From Paraburkholderia caribensis (GTDB lineage Bacteria > Pseudomonadota > Gammaproteobacteria > Burkholderiales > Burkholderiaceae), in contig NZ_CP026103.1 of the NCBI RefSeq assembly GCF_002902945.1, positions 62,001 to 126,000 of the forward strand: DNA of 64,000 bases, given 5' to 3'. Within the stretch, counting starts at the first letter, position 1. Each line of letters starts with the position of its first letter. Positions 16,122-25,335 of this stretch are shown in pieces. Both the position numbers and the translations under genes were made by a program. The notes under the pieces were generated by a model. It was not told where the DNA came from and did not search any database. It saw only the letters and a program-made list of their open reading frames with translations.

Positions 16122-18101
16122 ATGGCGCAGCCACTCGACTACTCACGCCGCAAGGCGCTCAAGATCATTGCCGGCGCACCGATGCTGCCGCTCGGCAGCG
16201 CGGCCGCCGCCTCGCTGCTCGCGGCATGCGGCAGCGGTAACGACCACGCGGCGAGCGCCACGCCGTCGCCTTCGACGTCCGCCTTCACGGCGGCGTCGTT
16301 CGGCGGCATGGCCGCGCCGTCGCTCGCCGATCCCGTCGCGATGGCGACGACCACGGTCGCATCGACGATGACCGCGCAGTTCGCCGACGGCAGCCGCCGC
16401 AGCTACAAGCTCGCGTATCAGCCGTTCTTCATCACGGGCGACACGGTGCAGAACACGACAGGCGGCACGATCGTCGCGGGCGGGTATGTCGACATCAACA
16501 ATCAGCCGATCATCGACCGTTCGGTTCCCGGCAAGGAGCGCCAGTTCTTCTCCGATTGTCCGGATGGCACGTCGCTGATCCGCCTCGACAAGCCGACGGT
16601 GAAGGGCGTGAAGGGCAACCCGGTGTTCGCCGTCGTGCAGTTCGAATACGCGACGCGCGACCAGACGCAAACGGCCGCCGGCGACATGTACGGCAAGCTG
16701 CCGTCGCCCATCGCCGTGCTCACGCTCGACCAGGACCCGGCGACGGGCAAGCTCGCGCTCGTGAGCTATTCGAATGTCGATACGTCGGGCGCGCACGGTT
16801 TGTGGATCACGTGCGGCGCGAGCCTGTCGCCGTGGAACACGCATTTGTCGAGCGAAGAATACGAGCCGGACGCCGCGACGATCGCCACGAACACGCAGTT
16901 CCAGGCGTACAGCCAGAACCTGTACGGCAACACGACGAAGGCGCGGCCCTATCACTACGGACACTTGCCCGAAGTCACCGTGAATCCCGACGGCACGGGC
17001 ACGGTCAAGAAGCACTACTGCCTCGGGCGCATTTCGCACGAGTTGATCCAGGTGATGCCCGACAGGCGCACCGTGCTGATGGGCGACGACGCGACCAACG
17101 GCGGCCTCTTCATGTTCATCGCCGACAAGGAAGCGGACCTGTCGGCAGGTACGCTGTATGTGGCGAAGTGGGCGCAAACATCGTCGGCGGGCGCGGGCGC
17201 GGCGACCCTCACGTGGCTCAATCTCGGCCACGCGACCAGCGACGAAATCGAAGCGCTCGCCAACACGCTGACGAACGCCGACATCATGGACATCGTCAGC
17301 AACGAGGCCACCCCGCCCAGCGATCCGACGTACACGAAGATTCACTTTGGCGGCAAATTCAACTGGATTCGCATCAAGCCGGGCATGGAGAAGGCGGCCG
17401 CGTTTCTGGAGACGCATCGCTACGCCGCGCTGCGCGGCGCGAGCATGGGCTTCACGAAGCTCGAAGGCACGACGGTCAACGCGAAGGACAAGATCCTGTA
17501 CTCGGCGATGTCGCAGATCACGGCGTCGATGGTGCGCGGCAACGCGCATTCGACGGATATCGCACTGGACAAGGGCATCTCGTCGGGCGTGGTCTACGCG
17601 CTGAACATGAAGGGCGGACAGCGTGACCTGGGCGGCGCGGCGATCGACAGCGAATGGGTGCCCGTCGACATGAGCGCGCCCGCCGCGCTCGTCGGCGAAG
17701 ACCTCGCGACGGCGGACAGCCTCGGCAATACCGCGAACCCGGAAAAGATCGCGAATCCCGACAACCTCAAGTTCTCGGAGAAGCTGCGCACGCTCTTCAT
17801 CGGCGAAGACAGCGGCATGCACGTCAACAACTTCCTGTGGGCGTACCACGTCGACACGAAGACGCTGTCGCGCATCCTGTCGTGCCCGGCGGGCGCCGAG
17901 TCGACGGGCCTGCATGCCGTCGATGAAATCAACGGCTGGACCTACATCATGAGCAACTTCCAGCACGCGGGCGACTGGAGCAGCTTGCACGCGAAAGTGC
18001 AGACCGCGCTCGATCCGCTCGTGCGCGCTAACTACAAGGATCGCTTCGGCGCGGCGGTCGGCTATCTGACGGCGGACCCGACCTCGATCAAGCTGGCTTG
18101 A
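16122..18101 (+). CDS. PhoX-family (DUF839) alkaline phosphatase, Tat lipoprotein
   Basis: A 659-residue exported protein. The N-terminus carries a twin-arginine motif (Ser-Arg-Arg-Lys-Ala-Leu-Lys), then a hydrophobic stretch and a lipobox Leu-Leu-Ala-Ala-Cys, so it is probably folded in the cytoplasm, exported by Tat and lipid-anchored. The rest matches PhoX/DUF839 proteins: Trp-Asn-Thr-His-Leu-Ser-Ser-Glu-Glu, Gly-Arg-Ile-Ser-His-Glu, Gly-Asp-Asp, and a late Ile-Gly-Glu-Asp-Ser-Gly-Met-His-Val-Asn-Asn. PhoX enzymes release phosphate from organic esters using calcium and iron. A Pho-box-like sequence upstream fits induction under phosphate limitation. Confidence 0.85.
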   Translation: MAQPLDYSRRKALKIIAGAPMLPLGSAAAASLLAACGSGNDHAASATPSPSTSAFTAASFGGMAAPSLADPVAMATTTVASTMTAQFADGSRRSYKLAYQPFFITGDTVQNTTGGTIVAGGYVDINNQPIIDRSVPGKERQFFSDCPDGTSLIRLDKPTVKGVKGNPVFAVVQFEYATRDQTQTAAGDMYGKLPSPIAVLTLDQDPATGKLALVSYSNVDTSGAHGLWITCGASLSPWNTHLSSEEYEPDAATIATNTQFQAYSQNLYGNTTKARPYHYGHLPEVTVNPDGTGTVKKHYCLGRISHELIQVMPDRRTVLMGDDATNGGLFMFIADKEADLSAGTLYVAKWAQTSSAGAGAATLTWLNLGHATSDEIEALANTLTNADIMDIVSNEATPPSDPTYTKIHFGGKFNWIRIKPGMEKAAAFLETHRYAALRGASMGFTKLEGTTVNAKDKILYSAMSQITASMVRGNAHSTDIALDKGISSGVVYALNMKGGQRDLGGAAIDSEWVPVDMSAPAALVGEDLATADSLGNTANPEKIANPDNLKFSEKLRTLFIGEDSGMHVNNFLWAYHVDTKTLSRILSCPAGAESTGLHAVDEINGWTYIMSNFQHAGDWSSLHAKVQTALDPLVRANYKDRFGAAVGYLTADPTSIKLA

Positions 18102-18188
18102 CGGCAACGCTTGCGGCGATCCTCACGGTCTCATCGCGGGGAATTTGATGACGCTTGGGGCTGGACGGAAGGCACGGTCGCGGGCGAT

Positions 18189-18332
18189 TCATCGACCCCT
18201 CTCCGGAGGGGTTTTTTTATTGGCGCACGCTTTTTTGCAGCGCCTGTACTCCTTGCGCAGTTCGGCGATCTTCGCTGCGACGCTCGCCAGAATGCCGAGC
18301 GCTCCCACTGTTTCTACCAAAGCGGAAAGCAT
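18189..18332 (-). CDS. Small hypothetical protein, 47 aa
   Basis: ATG 18332 has a strong ribosome binding site (AAAGGAGA, spacing 5). The first 22 residues are hydrophobic and Ala/Val/Leu-rich, followed by a basic amphipathic tail (Arg-Lys-Glu-Tyr-Arg-Arg-Cys-Lys-Lys) with two Cys. It may be a small membrane-associated protein. Its last codons are encoded by the opposite strand of the PhoX terminator hairpin. No family recognised. Confidence 0.5.
   Translation of the reverse strand: MLSALVETVGALGILASVAAKIAELRKEYRRCKKACANKKTPPERGR
18195..18218 (+). terminator. Rho-independent terminator of the PhoX gene
   Basis: ACCCCTCTCC pairs with GGAGGGGT and is followed by seven T residues. It lies 94 bp after the PhoX stop and within the 3' end of the convergent 47-aa frame. 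Confidence 0.8.
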
Positions 18333-18484
18333 GGTGTCTCCTTTCTGATGCGAGGGCGATCGACGCGGATGGGTGAGTGGAGCGTGCGTCCACCGCCTGG
18401 CCGTCACAATCCGGAAGTTCCAAAGCCAGATTTCGCCCTTGCCGAAGCGTGAAGTTGGCGCGCCGGCAATCAGAAGGACGATCG

Positions 18485-18874
18485 ATGCTGGCAGGATTGA
18501 AGGCGCGGGCCGTAGCGAACACCGCTTCCTCACCGCTTCTTTCACGTCGGACCATCGGGCATTCGGCTCTGTCACTATTTGCGGCTATGCGGCGCAAGCG
18601 CTGTCAATACACTGGACGCGCCGAAAAGGATCCGGCCTACGTGGAAGAGTTTTTCGTATCGAGAGCGAGTGCCGTCGAGCGCATCGTGCTGGCGCGGCGG
18701 GCGTTGATGAAAGAGATCGAGGGCGCGAGCGCGGGTGCGTTCGCGCTCAGTCAAGGTCCGTCGTTGCTCGAAAGACTCGAGCAACTGATGTTCGACGTGC
18801 GCGCTGGCCGGGTATCGGATTTCGTCATGCCGTCGCTGACGAGCAAGGTGCGGATACTCGTGATGGCCGGCTAG
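18485..18874 (+). CDS. Hypothetical protein, 129 aa
   Basis: ATG 18485 has AAGGA a few bases upstream. The first 35 residues are Ala/Arg-rich; the rest looks helical and charged (Ala-Tyr-Val-Glu-Glu-Phe-Phe-Val-Ser, Leu-Leu-Glu-Arg-Leu-Glu-Gln-Leu-Met-Phe-Asp-Val). No domain recognised. A later ATG at 18587 would give a shorter protein beginning at the better-looking part. Confidence 0.4.
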   Translation: MLAGLKARAVANTASSPLLSRRTIGHSALSLFAAMRRKRCQYTGRAEKDPAYVEEFFVSRASAVERIVLARRALMKEIEGASAGAFALSQGPSLLERLEQLMFDVRAGRVSDFVMPSLTSKVRILVMAG

Positions 18875-19086
18875 CGCACTACACCGATTTCCGCCACCAG
18901 GCCAGTGGGACACCTACGAACGCAATCGTAAAACCGAGCAGAGCCTCGGAATTTGACATTTCACACTTAACATTTTGCTGCCGGATGTCGATAAACCGTA
19001 CTTCATACGCCTCTTTTCGCGGATAAGGGACTGCTTCATTCAGCAAAGTCCTGCGAGCGGCCGAGGGGCACATTCTGGGGGCTCTC

Positions 19087-21171
19087 ATGTTACAGGGCAG
19101 CTACAACAGTCTTCTCGTGCTGTTCTCGCTCCTTGTCGCGGTGCTGGCCGCGTACACGTCGCTTGAAATGGCGGGCCGCATCACGACGGCGACCGGCCGG
19201 ACCGCACGTTGGTGGCTCACGGGCGGCGCGTTTGCGATGGGGCTCGGCATCTGGTCGATGCACTTCATCGGCATGCTCGCGTTCAGCCTGCCGATCCCGC
19301 TCGGCTACGATCCCGTCGTCACGGTGCTGTCGCTGTCGATCGCGGTTGCGTCGTCGGCGTTCGCGCTGTGGCTGGTCTGCCAGGACGCATTGCCCGCCGG
19401 GCGGCTTGCGGGCGGCGCGCTGCTGATGGGCCTCGGCGTCGCGGGCATGCACTACACGGGCATGGTAGCCATGCAGATGGAGCCTGGCATCGTGTACGAC
19501 GCCGGGCTTTTCGCGCTGTCGATCGTGATCGCCGTCGCTGCCTCGGGCGTTGCGTTGAAGACGGCGTTCAGCCTGCGGCACAACTCGCGCCGCATGCGCC
19601 CGCTGCGCGCGGGCGCCGCCGTCGTGATGGGATTCGCGATCGTCGGCATGCACTACACGGGCATGTCGGCAGCGGCCTTTCCGGCAGGCAGCCTGTGCGT
19701 CGCGGCAACCGACGGCGTGAACACCACATGGGTCGCCGTCGTCATCATCATCGTGACGCTCGCGGTGACGGGCGTCGCATTGTCGCTTTCCGTGCTCGAC
19801 GAACTGCGGCTCGAAGCGGAGAACGCGGCGCTCACGCGTTCGCTGGCGCAAGCCAACCAGGAACTCGGCTATCTCGCCTGGCATGACGCGTTGACCAAGC
19901 TGCCGAACCGCGTGCTGCTCGAAGCGCGGCTCGAAGAAGCGCTGGCGAAATCGCGTGTGGACGGCAGCCGGTTCGCGTTGATGTTCATGGACCTCGACGG
20001 CTTCAAGATCGTCAACGACGCATACGGCCACCAGGTCGGCGACCGGCTGCTGGAGCAGGTCGCCGAGCGGCTCGCGTCGGCCGTTCGCGCAAGGGACACC
20101 GTGGCGCGCGTGGGCGGCGACGAATTCGTGCTGCTGCTGCCCGGCGAGGACCAGGCGGGCGCGATGGCCATCGCCAGCCGGCTGCTGGCCGTGATCGGCG
20201 CGCCGTTCGAGATCGACGGCCACGAACTGGGCATCTCGACCAGCATCGGCATCGCGATGTGTCCCGCCGACGGCGCGCTCGGCCACGAGGCGCTGACGCA
20301 CGCCGACGCCGCGATGTATCACGCGAAGTCGCTGGGCCGGAACGCGTATTCGTTCTTCGACGCGTCGATGAACGAGAACATGCAAGGCCAGTTGCAGCTG
20401 ACGCAGGAGTTGCGCGCGGCCGTCGAGCGCGGGCAACTGGTGCTGCACTATCAGCCGCAATTCGCCGCGCCCGATGGGCCGATTACGGGCGTCGAGGCGC
20501 TGGTGCGCTGGGCGCATCCGAAGCGCGGCCTGATCGGACCCGACGAATTCATCCCGCTTGCCGAGAAGACGGGGCTGATCGTGCCGATCGGCGAATGGGT
20601 GCTCGACGAAGCGTGCCGCCAGATCGGCGAGTGGCTCGATTCGGGCGCGTGCGACTGGAACGTCGCCGTCAACCTGTCGCCCATGCAGTTCGGCCACCCG
20701 CAACTGACGTCGCTGGTGCGCGACACGCTGGCGCGGCATCGCGTCGATCCGCGCCGTCTGACGATCGAAGTGACCGAGTCGGCGGCGATGCGCGATGTCG
20801 AGGCGAGCCTGCGGATTCTGCAAAGCCTGCATGAGATGGGCGTGCGCATTTCCATCGACGATTTCGGCACCGGCTATTCGAGCCTGATGTATCTGAAGCG
20901 TTTGCCTGCGAGCGAGCTGAAGATCGACCGGGGCTTCGTGCGCGAGCTGGCGCATGACGCGGAGGATGCGGCGATTGTGTCGTCCGTGGTCGCGCTTGGG
21001 CAGACGTTGGGTATCGACATCGTCGCGGAAGGGGTCGAGACGGCGACGCAAAAGGAGTTCCTGACGCGGCTCGGCTGCAATTCGCTGCAAGGCTTTCTGC
21101 TCGGACGGCCGGTTCCGGCTGCGGACCTGCACGCCTTGTCGCGAGAATGCACGCAGCCGAGCTTGTCGTGA
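19087..21171 (+). CDS. MHYT-GGDEF-EAL cyclic-di-GMP protein
   Basis: A 694-residue inner membrane protein. Residues about 1-250 are a seven-helix MHYT sensor with repeated Met-His-Tyr-Thr-Gly-Met, thought to bind metal, oxygen, CO or NO. A GGDEF domain follows with intact Gly-Gly-Asp-Glu-Phe near 342 and an Arg-Ala-Arg-Asp inhibitory site five residues before it. The EAL domain from about 440 has Glu-Ala-Leu-Val-Arg-Trp, Asp-Asp-Phe-Gly-Thr-Gly-Tyr-Ser-Ser-Leu and Glu-Gly-Val-Glu-Thr. Both catalytic sites look functional, so it could make and break c-di-GMP, controlling motility or biofilm. It appears monocistronic, with a terminator downstream. Confidence 0.92.
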   Translation: MLQGSYNSLLVLFSLLVAVLAAYTSLEMAGRITTATGRTARWWLTGGAFAMGLGIWSMHFIGMLAFSLPIPLGYDPVVTVLSLSIAVASSAFALWLVCQDALPAGRLAGGALLMGLGVAGMHYTGMVAMQMEPGIVYDAGLFALSIVIAVAASGVALKTAFSLRHNSRRMRPLRAGAAVVMGFAIVGMHYTGMSAAAFPAGSLCVAATDGVNTTWVAVVIIIVTLAVTGVALSLSVLDELRLEAENAALTRSLAQANQELGYLAWHDALTKLPNRVLLEARLEEALAKSRVDGSRFALMFMDLDGFKIVNDAYGHQVGDRLLEQVAERLASAVRARDTVARVGGDEFVLLLPGEDQAGAMAIASRLLAVIGAPFEIDGHELGISTSIGIAMCPADGALGHEALTHADAAMYHAKSLGRNAYSFFDASMNENMQGQLQLTQELRAAVERGQLVLHYQPQFAAPDGPITGVEALVRWAHPKRGLIGPDEFIPLAEKTGLIVPIGEWVLDEACRQIGEWLDSGACDWNVAVNLSPMQFGHPQLTSLVRDTLARHRVDPRRLTIEVTESAAMRDVEASLRILQSLHEMGVRISIDDFGTGYSSLMYLKRLPASELKIDRGFVRELAHDAEDAAIVSSVVALGQTLGIDIVAEGVETATQKEFLTRLGCNSLQGFLLGRPVPAADLHALSRECTQPSLS

Positions 21172-21406
21172 CGCAGGCGGCTGCGCAACGTGTTTCGTCT
21201 GAACGTTCGATTGACCACATAGCGGCACGCGCCCGTCGGCGATACTCTGCTTGCGCACGGGGGAAGTTTGCGCGTAACGCGAAAAACCAGAAATGGCGAA
21301 GGGTTGAACGGTCGGCAAAGTGTGAGCGCCGCAGGCGCGAGTCTTTGCCGAATGTCTAGCCCTCCGGCGCCGTCAGGCGACCGTGGCCTTCAAAACTACA
21401 GCATGA

Positions 21407-21435
21407 ACGCCGGCCTTGGCCGGCGTTTTCTTTTG
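21407..21435 (+). terminator. Rho-independent terminator after the GGDEF-EAL gene
   Basis: AACGCCGGCC and GGCCGGCGTT form a perfect 10-bp stem around a TT loop, followed by TTTTCTTTT. It lies 236 bp after the stop, so a 3' untranslated region or a small RNA may sit between. The intervening 21172-21406 holds another inverted repeat (GGCAAAG ... CTTTGCC around 21315-21352) but no gene. Confidence 0.8.
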
Positions 21436-21538
21436 TGCGCGCAGTGCGCTCGGGCTGCCGGGCTGCAGCTTTGCTGCGTGCGATTTTTTCATCGCCGGTA
21501 GTATCTGGGTTTGGCTTGCGCCTGCTCACTTTCCGTCG

Positions 21539-22261
21539 ATGCCACACAACATGCTCGCTGTGCTCAAAAAATGGCTGTTCATCGTCTATCTGCTGGGAAG
21601 CGGAACGATCTGGTCCACGGTGATGCTGCTGCTGTATCCGTTCATCAACCGGTCGGCGCGCTACCGGCTCGCGGCGCTATGGTGCCGGGCGCTCGTCGCG
21701 GTGATGCGCGCGGCGTTCGGTATCCGCTGCTCGATAGAAGGTCTCGAACATCTGCCGAAGGAACCGTCGATCGTCCTGTGCCGCCACGAATCGACGTGGG
21801 AAACGCTCGCGTTTCTCGCGCTCTTTCCGCGCCGGATCAGCTTTGTGTTCAAGCAGGACTTGCTGCGTATTCCGTTCTTCGGCTGGGTGCTGAGGGGGCT
21901 CGACATGGTCAGCCTGGACCGCGGCTCGCCGCGCCAGGCACATGTCGCCGTGACGCGTGAAGCAGCCGAGCGCCTCGCGAAGGGTGATATGGTCGTGATC
22001 TTTCCGGAAGGCACGCGCGTGCCGCACGGCGCGCCTGTCAAGCTGACCTCAGGCGGCGTGCGTCTGGCCTGCGCGACGGGCGCGCTGATCGTGCCCGTGG
22101 TGCACAACGCCGGCAAGGTGTGGCCCGCGAAAGGCTGGCCGGTGGGCGCGGGAGATATTCGCGTCGTGATTGGTCCGACGCTGTCGCCTGCCGAGCGCTC
22201 GCCGCAGGAACTCAGCCATCAGGTGCACGACTGGATGCAGGCCGAGCTGCTCAAACTCTAG
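21539..22261 (+). CDS. plsC: 1-acyl-sn-glycerol-3-phosphate acyltransferase (PlsC type)
   Basis: A 240-residue inner membrane acyltransferase. After one N-terminal transmembrane helix it has motif I as His-Glu-Ser-Thr-Trp-Glu (HX4E, a variant of HX4D common in beta-proteobacterial enzymes), motif II around Phe-Lys-Gln-Asp-Leu, motif III Phe-Pro-Glu-Gly-Thr-Arg and motif IV Val-Pro-Val-Val-His-Asn. It adds the second acyl chain to make phosphatidic acid. The start could also be ATG 21551, four codons later. Confidence 0.85.
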   Translation: MPHNMLAVLKKWLFIVYLLGSGTIWSTVMLLLYPFINRSARYRLAALWCRALVAVMRAAFGIRCSIEGLEHLPKEPSIVLCRHESTWETLAFLALFPRRISFVFKQDLLRIPFFGWVLRGLDMVSLDRGSPRQAHVAVTREAAERLAKGDMVVIFPEGTRVPHGAPVKLTSGGVRLACATGALIVPVVHNAGKVWPAKGWPVGAGDIRVVIGPTLSPAERSPQELSHQVHDWMQAELLKL

Positions 22262-22282
22262 CGCTAGCAGCGTCCGCCGCGC

Positions 22283-22759
22283 TCAGGCGGCGACGGGGTG
22301 CGCGAGTTCCTGTTCGGTGCGCATCAGCCCTTCGATCATCCGCGCTTCGGCCTTGGCGATATCTTCCAGCGAGGCAGCGGCGAGCTGGCGGTCGAACGCA
22401 TCGAGCGCGATGGTCAGCCACGCGTAGTTGTCGCCTTCCACCGTCCACTCGCCGCGCGCCGTCTTGGCGCTGTCGATGTCGGTCATCGCGATCTGCGCTT
22501 CGGCGATATCGTCGATCGCTTCCGGCAGGTGGCCAATGCGGCTCAGTTCTTCGGCGATGAGCAGTTGCCGGCCGAGCGTCGTGAACAGTTCGCGCGAGCC
22601 TTGCCCGCGTCGGAACGCGTCGAGACTTGCATAGGCTTGCAACAGCATGGCCCGCGTGATCGGCTCGTGTGCGGCGCGGCTGAAAGTCAGCGCGCGCAGC
22701 AGCGGCGACATGGCGGGAGCGTGACGGGTCTGCTTGCGGCTTCTCGACTTGTTCGACAT
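22283..22759 (-). CDS. Conserved hypothetical protein, 158 aa
   Basis: A soluble, mostly helical protein without signal peptide. It has a basic N-terminus and a core of helices (Ala-Met-Leu-Leu-Gln-Ala-Tyr-Ala-Ser-Leu, Leu-Leu-Ile-Ala-Glu-Glu-Leu-Ser, Trp-Leu-Thr-Ile-Ala-Leu-Asp-Ala-Phe). The composition is clearly protein-like. It converges with plsC, 21 bp away. No function suggested. Confidence 0.65.
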   Translation of the reverse strand: MSNKSRSRKQTRHAPAMSPLLRALTFSRAAHEPITRAMLLQAYASLDAFRRGQGSRELFTTLGRQLLIAEELSRIGHLPEAIDDIAEAQIAMTDIDSAKTARGEWTVEGDNYAWLTIALDAFDRQLAAASLEDIAKAEARMIEGLMRTEQELAHPVAA

Positions 22760-23011
22760 GGTGATGTACCTCTTTTCTTCGTTTCCTGTGCAGGCGGGGG
22801 CCTTGTGTCGCCAGGAAAAAGGTGCCGCCGATGCTCTGGCGGCACTACAGGGGATGACTGGTGTTACATGGGCCGGAAGTCGGCGCCGAGGCGCAACTCC
22901 CGTTGGCAGGGTTCCGACGACAAGCCTGCGAACGAATAATGAGCCGTGACAATTAAGACAGACTTAAATCGCGAAGGCTCGTTTCGAGCGACGCAGGCAC
23001 GCTCGCCGGCA

Positions 23012-23251
23012 TTACTGATACTGGGCGTGAATGGCCTGGCGCTGCGCGGCCTGTTCGTCGGCGTGCTTTTTCGCAAGATGCCGCCCGACGATGCAACCGC
23101 CGACCGCGCCGACCACAGCGTGATGGCCCGCGTAGTGTCCCGCGACGCCGCCGACCACGCCGCCCTTGATGCAACCCGCCGCATGTGCTGTCCCGCTGAT
23201 GGCGAGAAACAGCGTTGCGGCGGCGAGTGTGGCTTTCCCGAAAGCGGTCAT
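23012..23251 (-). CDS. Small exported glycine-zipper protein
   Basis: A 79-residue protein. The signal peptide (Met-Thr-Ala-Phe-Gly-Lys to Ala-His-Ala) is followed by a glycine zipper (Gly-Gly-Val-Val-Gly-Gly-Val-Ala-Gly, Gly-Ala-Val-Gly-Gly) and a charged His/Lys/Gln tail. ATG 23251 is supported by the clear signal peptide. Similar small proteins are frequent in Burkholderiaceae envelopes; the role is unknown. Confidence 0.7.
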   Translation of the reverse strand: MTAFGKATLAAATLFLAISGTAHAAGCIKGGVVGGVAGHYAGHHAVVGAVGGCIVGRHLAKKHADEQAAQRQAIHAQYQ

Positions 23252-23418
23252 GCTGATACCCCGTTTGTTTTGATCGAACCGATGTTGCGCCAGTGCGCCC
23301 GATTTCAATAGCGTCGTGTATCGGAGCGCGCTGGATACTGTGAGCGCAGTGTACGTGGCGGCCCATGCCGAAGGTGCAACATGTGTGCGAGTTTCGTAAC
23401 AAGCAGTTAGACGGCGCT

Positions 23419-25215
23419 TCACGGCGCGGGTGAAGAGGAAGGCGCAGGCGTCGCGCGCAGGCGGTGCGTGGTTTTCGGCGCGGCTGCAGCAGCCGAGGCC
23501 GCTTCCGATACGCCCGCCGCACCCGCGGGCACATCGACGGGGCGCGTCGACGGGCCTGCCGCGCCGGGATACATCGCCATCAAGGTGCGCAGCACGCCAT
23601 TGGTCCAGCCGAAACCGTCCTGCAACGGATATTCGCCGCCGCCCGCCGCCGTCGTCCCTGCCCTGGCATCGACGTCGTACTTCTCGACCAGCTTGCCCGT
23701 GTGCTGGTAATACGCGACGTTGGTGCCGATCCAGCGCGTGGCGATCTGCTGCGCGAGGTCGGCATGACCATAGCGCCGCAAGCCCGTCACGGCGAGATAT
23801 TGCAGCGGCGCCCAGCCGTTCGGCTCGTCCCATTGCTGGCCTGTGTCGACCGTTGTGGTCGCGAGGCCGCCGGGGCGCAACAGGCGAGCGCGGATGGTCG
23901 CCGCCACCTCGGCCGCTTGCGTTTTCGTTGCGACGCCCGCGTACAGCGGATAGACCGTCGCCGCGCTCAGCCGATGCGTGAGCCGATGCGCGATGAAGTC
24001 GTAATCGCCGAATGCATTGAGTTGCGGGTCCCACAGCACGCGGCGGATCGCATCGGCGCGCGCGGCGGCGCGCTGTTCGAGATTCTCCGCGTGCGAAGCG
24101 TCGCCCTGCACGCGATACGCCTTCGCCAGCGTGCCTTCGAGATCGACGAGCAGGCAGTTCAGATCGACGGGAATCAGCGACGTGACTTCGATGGTCGCAA
24201 GCGTCTTGCCGTCGGCGAACCAGCGCGAACTGAAGTCCCAGCCCGTTTCGCCGCCCGCGCGCAGATTGCGCCACAGGTCTTCGGCGTTGCGCTGCGGCGT
24301 CGCTTGCGCGGTGGCGACGTCCTCCCGATACGATTCGTCGCGCGGCGTGGCGCGCTCGTCCCAATAGCGGTTCAGCAGCGTGCCGTCAGGCAGGCGCACG
24401 AGATGCCGGTAGGCGGTGCCAGGCGCGACCTTGTCGTGGCCGTCCATCCAGTACGCGTATTCTTTGCGCAACTGCGGCAGATAGCGCAGATAGACCTGAT
24501 CGCCTTCTCGATCGGCGGCGAGACGCACCATCTGCGCGAAGAACGGCGGCTGCGAGCGGCTCAGATAGTACGTGCGATTGCCGTTCGGAATATGTCCATA
24601 GCGGTCGATCAAGATCGCGAAGTTGTCGAGTTCGTTCTTCAGCAGGTGTTCGCGGCCGCTTTGCCTCAGTCCGAGCATGATGAAGTACGAGTCCCAGTAG
24701 TAAATCTCGTCGAAGCGGTCGCCGGGCACGATGTATGGATACGGCAGCGGCAGCAGCGACGACCACGGGCTCGCGCTGGCATCGGGGTCGCGCCTGAGCA
24801 CGGACCAGAGCGTGTCGATGTGCGCCGTGATGCTCTGGTTCGGGTCGGACACGTAGTTCTTCGTTTCGCGTGCAGGCAGTGTGAAGCGCTGCGCGACGAA
24901 CGACTTCAGTGCGAACTGCGCGTTGTCCTTCTGCCTGGCATAATCGGCGACGATCTGTTGCGGCGGTGCGTTCGGCACCATGTCGGCGAAAGTCTTGCTG
25001 TCCGGGTACAGATGTGCGAGTTCGACATCGCGATACAGCGCGCCGTATAGCTCGGACGGCGGCACGGGCACGACGGGCGATGCGTTGCTGACAAGGCCGG
25101 CCTGATTGGCCGCTGGTGTTTGCGCGGCGCCAGGCGGCATGTGAACGACGAGCAGCGCGGCGGCACAGAGGGTAGTCGAGAGAATGCGGCGGGCATGGCT
25201 TTGCTGAATCGACAT
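23419..25215 (-). CDS. treA: Periplasmic trehalase (GH37)
   Basis: A 598-residue protein with an N-terminal signal peptide (cleavage near residue 31). Both trehalase signatures are present: Pro-Gly-Asp-Arg-Phe-Asp-Glu-Ile-Tyr-Tyr-Trp-Asp-Ser-Tyr at 164-177 and Gln-Trp-Asp-Glu-Pro-Asn-Gly-Trp-Ala-Pro. The Gly-Glu-Thr-Gly-Trp-Asp-Phe-Ser-Ser-Arg-Trp segment carries the catalytic Asp. It splits trehalose into two glucose molecules in the periplasm. The last 45 residues are Ala/Pro/Ser-rich and probably disordered, an extension beyond the usual enzyme. It is divergent from the FUSC gene, 120 bp apart. Confidence 0.93.
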   Translation of the reverse strand: MSIQQSHARRILSTTLCAAALLVVHMPPGAAQTPAANQAGLVSNASPVVPVPPSELYGALYRDVELAHLYPDSKTFADMVPNAPPQQIVADYARQKDNAQFALKSFVAQRFTLPARETKNYVSDPNQSITAHIDTLWSVLRRDPDASASPWSSLLPLPYPYIVPGDRFDEIYYWDSYFIMLGLRQSGREHLLKNELDNFAILIDRYGHIPNGNRTYYLSRSQPPFFAQMVRLAADREGDQVYLRYLPQLRKEYAYWMDGHDKVAPGTAYRHLVRLPDGTLLNRYWDERATPRDESYREDVATAQATPQRNAEDLWRNLRAGGETGWDFSSRWFADGKTLATIEVTSLIPVDLNCLLVDLEGTLAKAYRVQGDASHAENLEQRAAARADAIRRVLWDPQLNAFGDYDFIAHRLTHRLSAATVYPLYAGVATKTQAAEVAATIRARLLRPGGLATTTVDTGQQWDEPNGWAPLQYLAVTGLRRYGHADLAQQIATRWIGTNVAYYQHTGKLVEKYDVDARAGTTAAGGGEYPLQDGFGWTNGVLRTLMAMYPGAAGPSTRPVDVPAGAAGVSEAASAAAAAPKTTHRLRATPAPSSSPAP

Positions 25216-25335
25216 GACGCTCCTGAGTAAGGGCTTTCGATTACAAGGGAGTCACGGCAGCAACGCATGTTCCCCAATGAGCGGAAATTGCACTCGCCCA
25301 ACCCGCGTTTCATGCGTTTTGATGGAAACACCTGA

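Noticed and set aside
16143..18107. A 654-codon minus-strand frame opposite the PhoX gene.
   Set aside because: Same shadow composition. The plus strand carries Tat and PhoX motifs.
19090..21318. A 742-codon minus-strand frame opposite the MHYT-GGDEF-EAL gene.
   Set aside because: It is Arg/His/Gln-rich low-complexity sequence, the usual shadow of a high-GC gene, with no domain.
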